From the NCBI RefSeq assembly GCF_009865135.1, contig NZ_WWGH01000001.1, positions 2,666,001-2,730,000 on the forward strand: a DNA stretch of 64,000 nt, in the 5' to 3' direction. Positions 8,866 through 18,315 of this stretch are shown in pieces. Made by a program: the position numbers and the translations under genes. The stretch's first letter is position 1. Every line of letters starts with the position of its first letter. The notes beneath the pieces were generated by a model. That model had not been told where the DNA came from. It saw nothing but the letters and a program-made list of their open reading frames with translations, and ran no database searches. This DNA is from Streptomyces sp. SID8374 (GTDB lineage Bacteria > Actinomycetota > Actinomycetes > Streptomycetales > Streptomycetaceae).

Positions 8866-10233
8866 TCAGGACCGGATCAGGGCCAGTACCTCGTCCCGTA
8901 CCGACTCCATCGTGCGCTCGTCCCTCGCCTCCACGTTCAGGCGCAGCAGCGGTTCCGTGTTCGAGGCTCGGAGGTTGAACCACCAGTCCGGGGAGGTGAC
9001 CGTCAGGCCGTCCAAGGTGTCGAAGGTGATGTCGTCGCGGGTGCCGTAGACCGTCTTGACCTTGGTCAGGCTGGCGGTCTGGTCGGCGACCGTGGAGTTG
9101 ATCTCGCCGGAGCCGGAGTAGCGGTCGTAGGCCGCCACCAGTTCCGAGAGGGGAGCGTCCTGGCCTCCCAGGGCGGCCAGGACGTGGAGGGCGGCGAGCA
9201 TGCCCGTATCGGCGTTCCAGAAGTCGCGGAAGTAGTAGTGCGCCGAGTGTTCGCCGCCGAAGATCGCGCCGTGCTCGGCCATCTCCGTCTTGATGAAGGA
9301 GTGGCCGACCCGGGTGCGGACCGGGGTGCCGCCGTTCTCACGGACCACCTCGGGGACCGACCAGGAGGTGATCAGATTGTGGATGACGATGCCCTCGCCG
9401 CCGTTGCGGGCCAGTTCGCGGGCGGCGACCAGGGCCGTGATCGCGGACGGGGAGACGCCGACGCCCCGTTCGTCGACGACGAAGCAGCGGTCCGCGTCGC
9501 CGTCGAAGGCGAGGCCGAGGTCGGCGCCCTCGGCGAGGACGCGGGCCTGGAGGTCGACGATGTTCTTCGGGTCGAGGGGGTTGGCCTCGTGGTTGGGGAA
9601 GGTGCCGTCCAGCTCGAAGTAGAGGGGGACGAGGTCGAGGGGCAGACCTTCGAAGACCGTGGGGACCGTGTGGCCGCCCATGCCGTTGCCCGCGTCGACC
9701 ACGACCTTCAGGGGGCGGATCGCCTTGAGGTCGACCAGGCCCAGGAGGTGGGCCGCGTAGTCGGTGAGGGTGTCGCGTTCGGTGATCGTGCCGGGGGTGG
9801 CGGACGCCGGGGGCTGCGGGGCGCCTTCCGACCACTGTTCCACCAGCGTGCGGATCTCGCGGAGGCCGGTGTCCTGGCCCACCGGCGTCGCGCCCGCACG
9901 GCACATCTTGATGCCGTTGTACTGCGCCGGGTTGTGCGAGGCCGTGAACATGGCGCCCGGGAGGTCCAGCGCCCCCGACGCGTAGTACAGCTGGTCCGTG
10001 GAGCAGAGGCCGATGAGCGTGACGTCCGCGCCCCGGGCCGCCGCGCCCCGGGCGAAGGCGCCGGACAGGGCCGGCGACGTGGGGCGCATGTCGTGGCCGA
10101 TCACGATCGCGTCAGCTTCCGTGACCTGGACGAACGCGGCCCCGAACAGCTCGGCAAGCGCCTCGTCCCACTGGTCGGGCACCACGCCACGGACGTCGTA
10201 CGCCTTCACGAGCTGCGACAGATCAGCAACCAC
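8866..10233 (-). CDS. manB: Phosphomannomutase/phosphoglucomutase
   Basis: The enzyme converts mannose-6-phosphate to mannose-1-phosphate. The 455-residue product begins at GTG 10233, placed 7 bases after a clear AGGAGG. Family motifs are complete: the active-site phosphoserine loop [14 protein letters not shown] near residue 100, the metal-binding [15 protein letters not shown] near 245, the sugar-binding [12 protein letters not shown] near 325, and the phosphate-binding [15 protein letters not shown] near 425. With manA and manC in this window it gives a complete route from fructose-6-phosphate to GDP-mannose. DUF3499 lies 67 bases upstream in the same direction, as in other streptomycetes. 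Confidence 0.96.
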   Translation of the reverse strand: MVADLSQLVKAYDVRGVVPDQWDEALAELFGAAFVQVTEADAIVIGHDMRPTSPALSGAFARGAAARGADVTLIGLCSTDQLYYASGALDLPGAMFTASHNPAQYNGIKMCRAGATPVGQDTGLREIRTLVEQWSEGAPQPPASATPGTITERDTLTDYAAHLLGLVDLKAIRPLKVVVDAGNGMGGHTVPTVFEGLPLDLVPLYFELDGTFPNHEANPLDPKNIVDLQARVLAEGADLGLAFDGDADRCFVVDERGVGVSPSAITALVAARELARNGGEGIVIHNLITSWSVPEVVRENGGTPVRTRVGHSFIKTEMAEHGAIFGGEHSAHYYFRDFWNADTGMLAALHVLAALGGQDAPLSELVAAYDRYSGSGEINSTVADQTASLTKVKTVYGTRDDITFDTLDGLTVTSPDWWFNLRASNTEPLLRLNVEARDERTMESVRDEVLALIRS

Positions 10234-10300
10234 GGCCGGTCCTCCTGGTGTTTACGGAGGGTCCAAACTACCCGGCCGGGCGACACCCGAAGTGGTGGCC

Positions 10301-10678
10301 TCAGGAGTCCGGGGAGCGCAGCACTCTCAGGTGGCCCCGGCGGGCGACTTCCACCGGGTCGGCGGCGCGGGGGCCCCTGCCTCCGCCGTCCGGTCCGCGG
10401 TCGTGCGGCCGGGCCGCTTCCCGTACCGCGTTGGCGAGGGCTTCGAGGTCGTCACCGCTGGGCTGTGCGGGGGCGGAGCCGTCGGAGAGGCGCACCACCT
10501 CCCAGCCGCGTGGCGCGGTCAGCCGCTCACTGTGCTCGGCACAGAGGTCGTAGCAGTGGGGCTCGGCGTAGGTGGCGAGCGGGCCGAGGACCGCAGTCGA
10601 GTCGGCATAGACGTACGTCAGTGTCGCGACGGCAGGGCGGCCGCACGCGGTGCGCGAACAGCGACGTACAGGGCTCAC
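10301..10678 (-). CDS. DUF3499 family protein
   Basis: A 125-residue protein with GTG start at 10678. The N-terminal half has four cysteines in CSRTACGRPAVATLTYVYAD and HCYDLCAEHSERL, spaced like a treble-clef zinc ribbon; these define DUF3499, an actinobacterial family of unknown function. The C-terminal 40 residues are Gly/Pro/Asp-rich and probably disordered. It lies upstream of manB on the same strand, likely in one transcript. Divergent from the zincin-like gene at 11037. Confidence 0.9.
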   Translation of the reverse strand: MSPVRRCSRTACGRPAVATLTYVYADSTAVLGPLATYAEPHCYDLCAEHSERLTAPRGWEVVRLSDGSAPAQPSGDDLEALANAVREAARPHDRGPDGGGRGPRAADPVEVARRGHLRVLRSPDS

Positions 10679-11036
10679 GATGTTGGACGGTACCGCACTC
10701 TTGAGCGGGCTGCGACGACTCTCCCCCGGCTCACCCCACCGTGTCGCCCTGTGGTCCTCGACACACCCCCGCCCCCGGTGGCCCCCCTGACCTGCGGCGC
10801 GGTGGGGGCGCGGAGCGGACCGGGTGGTCCCGGGGGCGCGCGCCGGGGCGGGCGGGCGGCGTCCCGCACACCGTCGATGATCGGATCAGGGGCCTGAAAA
10901 GGGCTCAACCTTGGCCTGAATGTTCAACTGCGGACGGGAGAGCCGGCAGCGGGGGTGTTCGGTCCGGAGAAACCGTCGCGGGGCTGTGTCGTCGGCACGA
11001 TCGCGCCGCCCCGGGGAGCGTTACGCTGCGTCGGTG
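10679..11036. other. Divergent promoter region, DUF3499 / zincin-like gene
   Basis: This 358-base spacer holds the promoters for both flanking genes. It is C/G-rich in the middle (about 10760-10860). The part nearest the rightward gene is less GC-rich (GGCCTGAAAAGGGCTCAACC). I see no convincing gene, riboswitch or operator. Confidence 0.5.
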
Positions 11037-11468
11037 ATGGACAGCTCTGTACCTCCCCCCCACTCCTTCGAGCCGCGGCCCCGGCGCCGCGACCGTCATG
11101 GCCGCGGTATGCGGGGGCCCGTCGCACCACCCCAGGTGCCGCTGTCGCGCAGCCGGGGTGAGGTCTTCCGCGATCTGGTCCAGGACTCGGTGGAGCGGCT
11201 GGAGCGGCGCTGGCCCCAGCTGGCCGAGGTCGACTTCGTCGTTCTGGACGTGCCCTCGGAGCTGGAGGAGAGCGTTCCGCTCGGCGGCGCCGTACCGGCG
11301 GCCAAGGGCCGGCCCGCCCAGATCGTCGTCTACCGGCGGCCCGTCGAGATCCGCACCAAGACCCGCGACGAGCGCGCCCTGCTGGTCCACGAGGTCGTCG
11401 TGGAGCAGGTCGCCGAGCTGCTGGGGCTGGCCCCGGAATCCGTCGATCCGCGGTACGGGCAGGACTGA
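11037..11468 (+). CDS. Zincin-like metallopeptidase family protein lacking the second motif His
   Basis: A 143-residue cytosolic protein from ATG 11037. The region VDFVVLDVPS...AQIVVYRRPVEIRTKTRDERALLVHEVVVEQVAELLGL matches the small bacterial zincin-like family (PF06262). Normal members carry HExxH; here the motif is HEVVV, so the second zinc-binding histidine is absent although the first His-Glu is kept. Either this branch is not a protease or zinc is bound differently. ATG 11037 is chosen because the sequence upstream in frame is unconserved and basic; GTG at 11034 is adjacent and would add one residue. It is divergent from DUF3499. The following 120 bases are degenerate CCCGTACC-like repeats. 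Confidence 0.85.
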   Translation: MDSSVPPPHSFEPRPRRRDRHGRGMRGPVAPPQVPLSRSRGEVFRDLVQDSVERLERRWPQLAEVDFVVLDVPSELEESVPLGGAVPAAKGRPAQIVVYRRPVEIRTKTRDERALLVHEVVVEQVAELLGLAPESVDPRYGQD

Positions 11469-11592
11469 GCCCGGCCCCGTACCCGCGGCTGTGCCCGTGC
11501 CGTTCGCGTCGGACCCGTGCCACCTGTCGTTCGGACCCCGTACCGCCTGTTCGTTCCGGTGCCCGTCGGGCCCGTACCCCTGCCCGTACCCC

Positions 11593-13146
11593 TCAGTCGT
11601 CCAGTACCGACAGGTCCTGCCGTGACGACGGCACCACGACCGTGCCGCCGTCGTCCGGCAGCGTCTGCACCGTGAACATCTGGACGCCGTCCTGCGGGAG
11701 GACCAGCGCCCGTGACGCGTGCACCGGGCCGCCGGACACCGTCTCGACGGTCAGCGCGTACGCGCCCTTGAGGCCGGCCGGGGGCTTCGGGGTGACGGCC
11801 ATCGTCGTACCGGCCTTGACCGTGTACGTCTCCACGGCCGCCTCGCCGCCTCCGCTCCCCGCCGACGTGGTCACCTTCACCTTCGCCGTGGCGCCCGGCG
11901 CGGCCAGGGAGAGCGTGGAGCCCTTGGCCCGGTTGTCGGTGACGCTCGCCCGGGCGCCCACCGGGCCGGTGGCCGGGATGTAGGCGTACTCCTGCTTGGC
12001 GCCGGTGCCCCGGACCACGCGCAGGGCGGCCACGATCGGGGTCGCCCGGTTCTTCTCCACGGGGGTGAGGCGCAGGGAGCCCGGCTCGCCGCGGGTGATG
12101 TCCTTCAGGTCGATCGTGGCGGTCATCCCGGACTTGATGTGGAGGGTGTCGTTCCCGGCCGGGGCGAACGTCGTGTTCTTCCCCATCAGCTGGACCTTCA
12201 CGTCCGCGTCGTTCTCGCCGGGCGCGTACGCCACCAGCTGTACGGACGTGGCGTCGGCCGGGATGCCGGGCATCACCAGGCTGCTGGAGGGGTCCGCAGC
12301 CGCCGTCAGCCAGTCGGTGCCCGAGCCGTCGTCGGCGGTCAGGAGGACCGCGCCGACCCGGCCGGAGCGGGTGGTGACGTGGGCCGTCAGGTCGTTGGCG
12401 GACTCGTCGGTGAGGGTGGAGAGCAGGAGCGCGACGCTGGAGCGGGCGGGCACGGTGATGCCGTCGCCGACCTCGGAGGTGACCGCGCCCTTGGCACCGA
12501 ACAACTCGATGTCGGCCACGGCCGCGCTGTCGTCGGGGTTGGTGAGGTGGAGGTAGTCCTGGCGGGAGCGCGCGGTGCTGGCGCCGGGGAACCAGAAGTC
12601 GGTGTCCGGGGCGGTGCAGCTGACCCCGAGGAGGCCCCGGGAGCCACCCACGGTGACCGTGGTGGTCTGCTGGGCGGCCCAGCCGGGGGCGAGGGTGCCG
12701 GTGGCCGTGCCGACGAGGGCCGGGGCGTCGGAGCCGTCCGCCTCGGCGAGGACCGGCTTTCCGGGCTCCTTGACGGCGAGGACCGGCTTGTCGGCCTTCT
12801 CCCGTGCTTTCTTCGCTGCCTCCTCGGCCTTCTTCGCCTTCTTGGGGTCGGTCTCGACCTCGTCGTCGTCGAGGACCGGCAGGGCCGGCTTCAGCTCGGC
12901 GGTGCCTTTCGCGTCCTCGCCCTTTCCGGCCCCGGTTCCGGGCGGGGTGAACGAGGTGTACGTCGTCTCCGCGAGGTCGGAGGTGCTGGGCGCCGGGCAG
13001 ACCAGGCTGGAGCGTTCGACCGGCAGCCGGGAGGCGGTCGCGGTCTCCTCGGCGGCCGTGCCCTCGGGTGCGTTGAGCGAGGCGAAGCCGGTGATGGCGG
13101 CCAGGGCGACGGCGCCCGCGATGAGGGACAGGTGGGTGGACTTCAC
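11593..13146 (-). CDS. DUF5719 family secreted or anchored protein
   Basis: A 517-residue protein starting MKSTHLSLIAGAVALAAITG, with an N-terminal signal or anchor segment at residues 5-25. Residues 85-140 are Lys/Asp/Glu-rich and likely disordered. From about residue 150 the sequence is a series of beta-rich repeats of immunoglobulin-like character (TVTVGGSRGLLGVSCTAPDT, DYLHLTNPDDSAAVADIELF and later units), the DUF5719 region. Its ATG overlaps the stop of the large glycosyltransferase gene by 4 bases (ATGA), so the two are translationally coupled and the proteins probably act together at the envelope. No catalytic motif is evident. Confidence 0.88.
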   Translation of the reverse strand: MKSTHLSLIAGAVALAAITGFASLNAPEGTAAEETATASRLPVERSSLVCPAPSTSDLAETTYTSFTPPGTGAGKGEDAKGTAELKPALPVLDDDEVETDPKKAKKAEEAAKKAREKADKPVLAVKEPGKPVLAEADGSDAPALVGTATGTLAPGWAAQQTTTVTVGGSRGLLGVSCTAPDTDFWFPGASTARSRQDYLHLTNPDDSAAVADIELFGAKGAVTSEVGDGITVPARSSVALLLSTLTDESANDLTAHVTTRSGRVGAVLLTADDGSGTDWLTAAADPSSSLVMPGIPADATSVQLVAYAPGENDADVKVQLMGKNTTFAPAGNDTLHIKSGMTATIDLKDITRGEPGSLRLTPVEKNRATPIVAALRVVRGTGAKQEYAYIPATGPVGARASVTDNRAKGSTLSLAAPGATAKVKVTTSAGSGGGEAAVETYTVKAGTTMAVTPKPPAGLKGAYALTVETVSGGPVHASRALVLPQDGVQMFTVQTLPDDGGTVVVPSSRQDLSVLDD

Positions 13147-16100
13147 TCGGACTCGCCTCGCGATGCGTTACGGGTCTGCCAGGGGGCCTGGCCCGGGGTG
13201 TCGGGGTGCTCGCCGCTCTCGGCGGGGTGCTGGGCGGGATCGGCGTACGGGGGCTGCTCGCCCGTGTACTGCCCGTACTGGTCGTACTGCGCGTACTGGC
13301 CGGGGCCGCCGTACTGGCCGCCGTCGCCCTGCTCGCCGCCGTACTGCTGCTGCTGTCCGTACGGGTCCTGGGCGCCGTAGCCGCCCTGGTCCGGGTAGCC
13401 GGAGGGGTAGCCGGGGTCCTGCTGCGTGTACGGGTCCTGCTGGTACGCGGCGTAGTCGCCCTGCTGGTAGGTGGTCGGCGCCTGCTGGTCGGCGCCCTGG
13501 TACTGCTGGCCGTCCCACTCCCCGTAACTCTGCTGCGGGAGCACCGCGTAACCGCCGGTGGTGTCCTGCTGGTCGGGGACGTACTCCCCCGGAGCCGGAC
13601 CGGCCGCTTCCGCCTGTGCCGGTACGTGCGGAGATGCGGACGGAGGTGCCGACTGCGGCAGGGGCGGGATCTCGCCCGTTCCGTCGGCCGGGTGGCCGTC
13701 CTCGGCGGCCTCGGCCGCTGCCGCCTCCGCCTCGGCCGCCGCGCGGAGCCTGCGGGCCCTGCGGCCGTCGCCGTCCACGTCGGTGGCGGCGACCGCGAGC
13801 GCCTCGTCGGGCAGGTCGTCGTCGATCTCGCGGCGGCGGCCCGGCAGGGCCATGACCACCAGGACCACGGCGATCGCGCCCTGCGCCCAGAGCCAGACGG
13901 TGTGGGTGAAGGGGGCGTCGTAGGTGAGGTCGAGGCGGCCGCCGCCCGCGGGCAGTTCGAAGCCCTGGGCCCAGCCGTCGACGGTCACCCGGGTCAGCGC
14001 CTGGCCGTCGACCGTGGCCTGCCAGCCGGATGCGGCCTCGTCGGCGATCCGCAGGATGCGGCCCTCGTCGCCCGCCGGGATCTGGGAGTGGGCCTCGACG
14101 GGCCCCGAGGCGACCGGAAGGCGTTCGCCGTCACCGCCGGCCGGGACCACCATCACGCGGGCGACCTGGCGGTCCACCCGCCACAGGGCGCTGCCGTCCA
14201 GCTGGCTGAGGCGGCTGAGGCCGGGGGTCGTGTCGAGGACGCGGCTCATCTGGCGCGGGGCTCCGTCGCGTACGAGGACGTAACGGATGGCGAAGTTGCC
14301 GAGCTGGCCGCCCTGGTCGGCGCCGGAGCCCGCGACCAGGTTGGCGACGACCTTGTCGAGGTGGCTGTTGGAGCCCGCCGCCTCGGTCAGTTCGCCGTCG
14401 CCGAGCCGGGCGCCGGAGCCCCGGACGAGGCTGTACGAGACGGCCTCGGGCGAGGTGCCGCCGAGGACGAGGGTGCGCGCCTGGTCCTGGGTGGAACTCT
14501 CCTCGGCCACGAACGCGGGCACCTGGACGGGGTCGCGGCGCTCCAGGGGGCCGTCGGCGCCGCCGATCATCCAGCCGACGGCGGCCAGGGCCGGGGCGAG
14601 CCCGGCGGCCAGGGCGATCAGGGCGGCGACGGGCTGGCGCCAGCCGAAGCTCTGCTCGGCGACCCGGACCCGCGCGCCGTCGGCGCCGACGAGTGCGGCG
14701 GCGATCAGGGCGGCGCCGTAGACGAGGGTGGCGGGTCCGGCCCAGGTGGAGCCGTTGGCGAGGGCCGCGAAGAGCAGGCCGGTCAGCGCGGTGGCCCAGG
14801 CGGCCCGGACGGCGAACTGCCGGTCCTCGCGCAGCAGGGCGGCGAGCGCCGCCAGCACGACGCCGAGGAGCAGGAAGCTGCCTGCCGCCTTGGGGCCGCC
14901 GGGGCTGATCCCGAGCAGGTCGTACGCCGAAGCCGTCCCCGTACCGATGTCCAGGCCCGCTTCCCGCAGGAACGCGGACGGGTCGGTGAGGAGCGTCAGC
15001 GACCAGGGCGCCAGCGCCAGCATCGGGGAGCCGACGGCGGCGAGGAAGCGGAGCCCGTACGCCGCGATGTCGTGGCGGCGCAGCGCCAGCACGCCGAGGC
15101 CGAGCACCACGGCGAGCGGCCACACGATCGGGGTGAAGGCGGTGGTGACGGTGAGGAGCAGGGCGAGCGCCCAGGTCGCGCGCCAGCTGCCGCGCGGGGC
15201 GTCCGGGTCGGTGCCGTTGCGGAGCCCGTGGGCGGCGACGGCGGCGCGGGCGATCAGCGGGAGCAGGACGAGCAGGACGGCGGTGCCGAGGCGGCCGGTG
15301 GCCAGGGCGCCGGTCGCGGCGGGCAGGAAGGCGTACGCGACGCTCGCCCAGGCCCGCAGGAGCCGCGAGGGGAGCAGCGGGCGGGAGGCGAAGTACGCGG
15401 TGAGCCCGGCCAGCGGGACCGAGCAGACCAGCAGCACGGCGACGGCGAAGCCGGTGGAGCCGAGGAAGAGGGCCGACAGGGCGGCCAGCAGCGCGAGGTA
15501 GGGCGGGGCGGTCTCGGTGGAGCCGGTGGAGATCGTGTGCCAGGCGTCCGCGTACCGGTCCCAGAGCTCGCCGGCCTCCGCCGGGGCGGGCAGCAGGGCG
15601 CCGCCCGCGAGGGAGCCGCCGGTGAGCAGGTTGCGGCAGGCGATGAGGGAGACCACGAGCAGCAGCGCGAAGAGGACCGGGCCGGGTTTGCGGCCGATCC
15701 GCTTGAGCCGCGCGAACTGGTCGACTTCGAGGAAGTCGGCGTCGTCGCCGCCGGGCCCGGACTCGACGGCCCCGTGCCGCGAACCGCTGGACTCGGCCTC
15801 GCCCTTGCTGCCGAAGTTGCCGGCGACCTGTTCGACGGTGGCGCGGACGGTGGCGCCGGGCGGCGGGAAGAGCGCGCGCAGTTCGGCCGCGTCGACCACG
15901 CCCTTTCCGCGGTCGCGGCGGGCGGCGAGGATGCGGCCGGGCCGCAGCAGAGTGCCCAGGAGGCCGGTGACCTCGTCGAGTGCCTGTCCCGGGACCTTGC
16001 CGACGAGGTAGGCGAGGGTGCGCAGGAGGGTGCCGACGACGAGCCGGAGCAGGACCCAGGGCAGGGCCTTGGCGCGCGCGTTGACGAGCATCGTGTAGAC

Positions 16101-17003
16101 CGCGCCCGCCTTGTCGACGCGGTGCGGGCCGGCGACCGAGCGGCCGGCGCAGTCGATGGGGCGGCGCTCGCGGGCGGAGGCCTCGGCGTGGCGCAGGGCG
16201 GCGTCCGGGGCGACGAGGACCCGGTGGCCGGCGAGGTGGGCGCGCCAGCACAGGTCGACGTCGTCGCGCATCAGCGGGAGGCTGCGGTCGAAGCCGCCGA
16301 GCTCCTCGTAGACGTCGCGGCGGATGAGCATGCCGGCGGAGGAGACGGAGAGGACGGTACGGACCTGGTCGTGCTGGCCCTGGTCCTGCTCGCGGCGGTC
16401 CAGGCCGGTCCAGCGGCGGCCGCTGTTGGCGATGGAGACGCCGACTTCGAGGAGCTGCTTGCGGTCGTACCAGCCGCGCAGCTTGGGCCCGACGATGGCG
16501 GCGTGCCGGTCGGTGTCGACGACGCGCAGCATCGCGGCGAGCGCGTCGGGCTCGGGTGCGCAGTCGTCGTGGAGCAGCCAGAGCCACTGGACCGGTTCGC
16601 CGTGCGGCAGCTCCGGCAGGTCGTAGTTCTCGTCGACCCAGGCCCGGGTGACCGGGTCCCAGCCGCCGGGGCGCTTGAGGTAGGGCAGGTCGTCGGGGGT
16701 CAGCGGCCCGGCGGTGCGGGCCGCCTCGTCGACGGCGGTGCCGAAGCTCGTACGGCGGGCGAGGTGCAGGACACGGTCGCCGCCGAGCGCCTCGGTGACC
16801 AGCCGGGCGGAGTCGTCGGCGCTGCCGGTGTCGGCGGCGACGACGTTCTGTACGGGGCGTTCCTGCCCGAGCAGCCCGGCCAGCACGTCGGGCAGCCAGC
16901 GCGCGCCGTCGTGGGAGACGAGCACGGCGGTGACGACGTGCCGGGGGAACTCTGGGGCGGCGGCGGCCGCGTTCGGCGCCGCCGAGTGGCTGTGCACGGA
17001 CAT
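13143..17003 (-). CDS. Large membrane glycosyltransferase (GT2 plus polytopic region)
   Basis: This 1286-residue protein starts at ATG 17003 (MSVHSHSAAPNAAAAAPEFP). Residues 20-330 are a GT-A family 2 domain with VTAVLVSHDGARWLPDVLAG, the nucleotide-sugar metal motif in LLHDDCAPEPDALAAML, and the acceptor-side MRDDVDLCWRAHLAGH. Some dozen hydrophobic helices follow at about 495-870, then an extracytoplasmic domain, and a final helix near 1040 (TVWLWAQGAIAVVLVVMALP). Residues 1140-1286 are a Gln/Tyr/Gly/Pro-rich tail. The protein probably assembles a cell-surface polysaccharide; donor and acceptor are unknown. The upstream in-frame extension to 17180 is not supported. It is coupled to the DUF5719 gene by a 4-base overlap, and a strong hairpin separates it from whiB upstream. 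Confidence 0.9.
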   Translation of the reverse strand: MSVHSHSAAPNAAAAAPEFPRHVVTAVLVSHDGARWLPDVLAGLLGQERPVQNVVAADTGSADDSARLVTEALGGDRVLHLARRTSFGTAVDEAARTAGPLTPDDLPYLKRPGGWDPVTRAWVDENYDLPELPHGEPVQWLWLLHDDCAPEPDALAAMLRVVDTDRHAAIVGPKLRGWYDRKQLLEVGVSIANSGRRWTGLDRREQDQGQHDQVRTVLSVSSAGMLIRRDVYEELGGFDRSLPLMRDDVDLCWRAHLAGHRVLVAPDAALRHAEASARERRPIDCAGRSVAGPHRVDKAGAVYTMLVNARAKALPWVLLRLVVGTLLRTLAYLVGKVPGQALDEVTGLLGTLLRPGRILAARRDRGKGVVDAAELRALFPPPGATVRATVEQVAGNFGSKGEAESSGSRHGAVESGPGGDDADFLEVDQFARLKRIGRKPGPVLFALLLVVSLIACRNLLTGGSLAGGALLPAPAEAGELWDRYADAWHTISTGSTETAPPYLALLAALSALFLGSTGFAVAVLLVCSVPLAGLTAYFASRPLLPSRLLRAWASVAYAFLPAATGALATGRLGTAVLLVLLPLIARAAVAAHGLRNGTDPDAPRGSWRATWALALLLTVTTAFTPIVWPLAVVLGLGVLALRRHDIAAYGLRFLAAVGSPMLALAPWSLTLLTDPSAFLREAGLDIGTGTASAYDLLGISPGGPKAAGSFLLLGVVLAALAALLREDRQFAVRAAWATALTGLLFAALANGSTWAGPATLVYGAALIAAALVGADGARVRVAEQSFGWRQPVAALIALAAGLAPALAAVGWMIGGADGPLERRDPVQVPAFVAEESSTQDQARTLVLGGTSPEAVSYSLVRGSGARLGDGELTEAAGSNSHLDKVVANLVAGSGADQGGQLGNFAIRYVLVRDGAPRQMSRVLDTTPGLSRLSQLDGSALWRVDRQVARVMVVPAGGDGERLPVASGPVEAHSQIPAGDEGRILRIADEAASGWQATVDGQALTRVTVDGWAQGFELPAGGGRLDLTYDAPFTHTVWLWAQGAIAVVLVVMALPGRRREIDDDLPDEALAVAATDVDGDGRRARRLRAAAEAEAAAAEAAEDGHPADGTGEIPPLPQSAPPSASPHVPAQAEAAGPAPGEYVPDQQDTTGGYAVLPQQSYGEWDGQQYQGADQQAPTTYQQGDYAAYQQDPYTQQDPGYPSGYPDQGGYGAQDPYGQQQQYGGEQGDGGQYGGPGQYAQYDQYGQYTGEQPPYADPAQHPAESGEHPDTPGQAPWQTRNASRGESE
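13146..13586 (-). repeat. Coding for the Q/Y/G-rich low-complexity tail
   Basis: This part of the glycosyltransferase gene encodes the last 147 residues, dominated by Gln, Tyr, Gly, Asp and Pro in short recurring units (YQQGDY, YQQDPY, GQYAQYDQYGQYTG). It resembles prion-like or phase-separating tails found on cytoskeletal and cell-wall-growth proteins in streptomycetes. Confidence 0.75.
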
Positions 17004-17181
17004 CGAGGTACGGGCCCTCCGGCCGGGTCCGGGGGCGTATCCCCGGGGGCTGCATCGGTGTACACGCGCGCCCCGGCGGGGCGTTGGCGCATCTCGGACG
17101 GGGCCCCACACTAACGGTACGGATACCGGGGGGTGGCCCGGAGCGGGTGGAAGGCCCTGGTGCGCGGGGGTCGCGTACATG

Positions 17182-17236
17182 CCGACGGCCCGTCGCCCGC
17201 TCCCCGGGGAGGGAGTGGTGGGCGACGGGCCGTCGG
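17182..17236 (-). terminator. 17-bp perfect hairpin between whiB and the glycosyltransferase
   Basis: CCGACGGCCCGTCGCCC at 17182-17198 pairs perfectly with 17220-17236 around a 21-base loop. It lies 130 bases past the whiB stop and before the next leftward gene, so it is a strong terminator for whiB. The rest of 17004-17365 shows no gene. Confidence 0.8.
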
Positions 17237-17365
17237 GGCGTGGTCCTGGGGAGCCCTGCTCGGGAAAGGGCTGCCGGGGGCCGGGGCCGGGCGGAGCGCC
17301 AGGAACGGTGGGGTGCCTGGGGCGCTGCCTTCTTGAGGTGTCCGGATGACCGCCTCTTGAGGCTC

Positions 17366-17629
17366 CTAGATGGCTGCCTTCTTCAGGCGCCGTCGTTCAC
17401 GTTCGGAAAGTCCGCCCCAGATGCCGAAGCGTTCATCGTTGGCCAGCGCGTACTCGAGGCACTCCGACCGCACCTCACAGGCGAGACAGACCTTCTTGGC
17501 CTCGCGGGTGGATCCGCCCTTTTCGGGAAAGAAGGACTCGGGATCGGTCTGGGCGCACAGTGCGCGCTCCTGCCAGCCGAGTTCCTCGTCCGCGTCCTCG
17601 ACCAGCAGTTGCTGGAACAGCTCGGTCAT
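17366..17629 (-). CDS. whiB: WhiB, Wbl-family iron-sulfur transcription factor
   Basis: This 87-residue protein is required in Streptomyces for sporulation septation, acting with WhiA. Start ATG 17629 gives MTELFQQLLVEDADEELGWQ. The four iron-sulfur ligands are C25, C48, C51 and C57 (ALCAQTD, VCLACEVRSEC), followed by the turn GIWGG at 69-73 and the basic DNA-binding tail ERERRRLKKAAI. The acidic N-terminus and length match WhiB itself rather than the longer WblA/WhiD. The in-frame extension to 17731 is not conserved. Neighbours (glycosyltransferase downstream, cysteine dioxygenase and F420 genes divergent) match the streptomycete whiB locus. Promoters should lie in the 686-base divergent spacer. 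Confidence 0.95.
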   Translation of the reverse strand: MTELFQQLLVEDADEELGWQERALCAQTDPESFFPEKGGSTREAKKVCLACEVRSECLEYALANDERFGIWGGLSERERRRLKKAAI

Positions 17630-18315
17630 GTGCGCCCCTCGTCTGTCTCTTGCGTCCCGTGATGCGGCCGTTACTGATTGCGGCCGAACGACACGAGTGA
17701 AATTACAAGTGTGTATCTCCAAGCCAGTCAAGCGAGGATCTGCTATTGGCCCAGGGATTCACTCTGCGGAACCAAGCGTATGCGGAAAGTGTTCAAATCA
17801 CCAAAAACCTGACATATGCCACCGGCGCCACTCCACCACACCTTCCCCCGGTCAAGACGATCAGGGGTGCGCTTACGTTGCGATTCGATCACTGTAGCGA
17901 CCAAGATCACAGTCAGGTCACGGGCCCTCAGCCACGTTTAGCGGTGCGGGTGATGCGCCATGTCTCCACCCTCAGCCGTGAACAAACCTTTCTCCTGACA
18001 CGGCAACCGGAAGGGGTGAAACATTGCCCCCAAATCGGGCATCGGGTTGACAGGGAGAGATTCAGCCGGTCTCCTTGATCTCATGTCAGCGATCGCAGCG
18101 ATGCACCCCACCCGCGTCCGTGGGTTCCGCAGCGCTGTCCAGGCCCGCTGTTGCTGTTCCAGCTGTCACAGCTGTTGACGCCGTAGTGCTCCAGCTCTGA
18201 TCCAGCCTCTCCCCCGCTTTTCCGGCTTCCCCGTGGCTCTGTTTCCCGCGGCCGCCGACGCTCCACGCGACTCCCCCGCACGTGCACCCCCCATGCCGAG
18301 GATCCACCGCACCCC
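17630..18315. other. Long divergent regulatory region, whiB / cysteine dioxygenase
   Basis: This 686-base spacer is noticeably less GC-rich than its surroundings, especially 17690-18060, as expected for promoters of a developmental gene. A TTGACA hexamer lies at 18047-18052 on the + strand, and a small TGCCC/GGGCA stem is near 18025-18041. Apparent ORFs here lack ribosome binding sites and codon bias. In S. coelicolor whiB has two promoters, one developmentally induced; I cannot place either here with confidence. Confidence 0.55.

Noticed and set aside
13206..17114. 1302-codon + strand ORF antisense to the glycosyltransferase
   Set aside because: Same GC-driven antisense effect; the minus-strand gene has clear GT2 motifs and this one none.
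17746..18078. 110-codon ORF in the whiB spacer
   Set aside because: No codon bias and no ribosome binding site; the region is relatively AT-rich promoter sequence.
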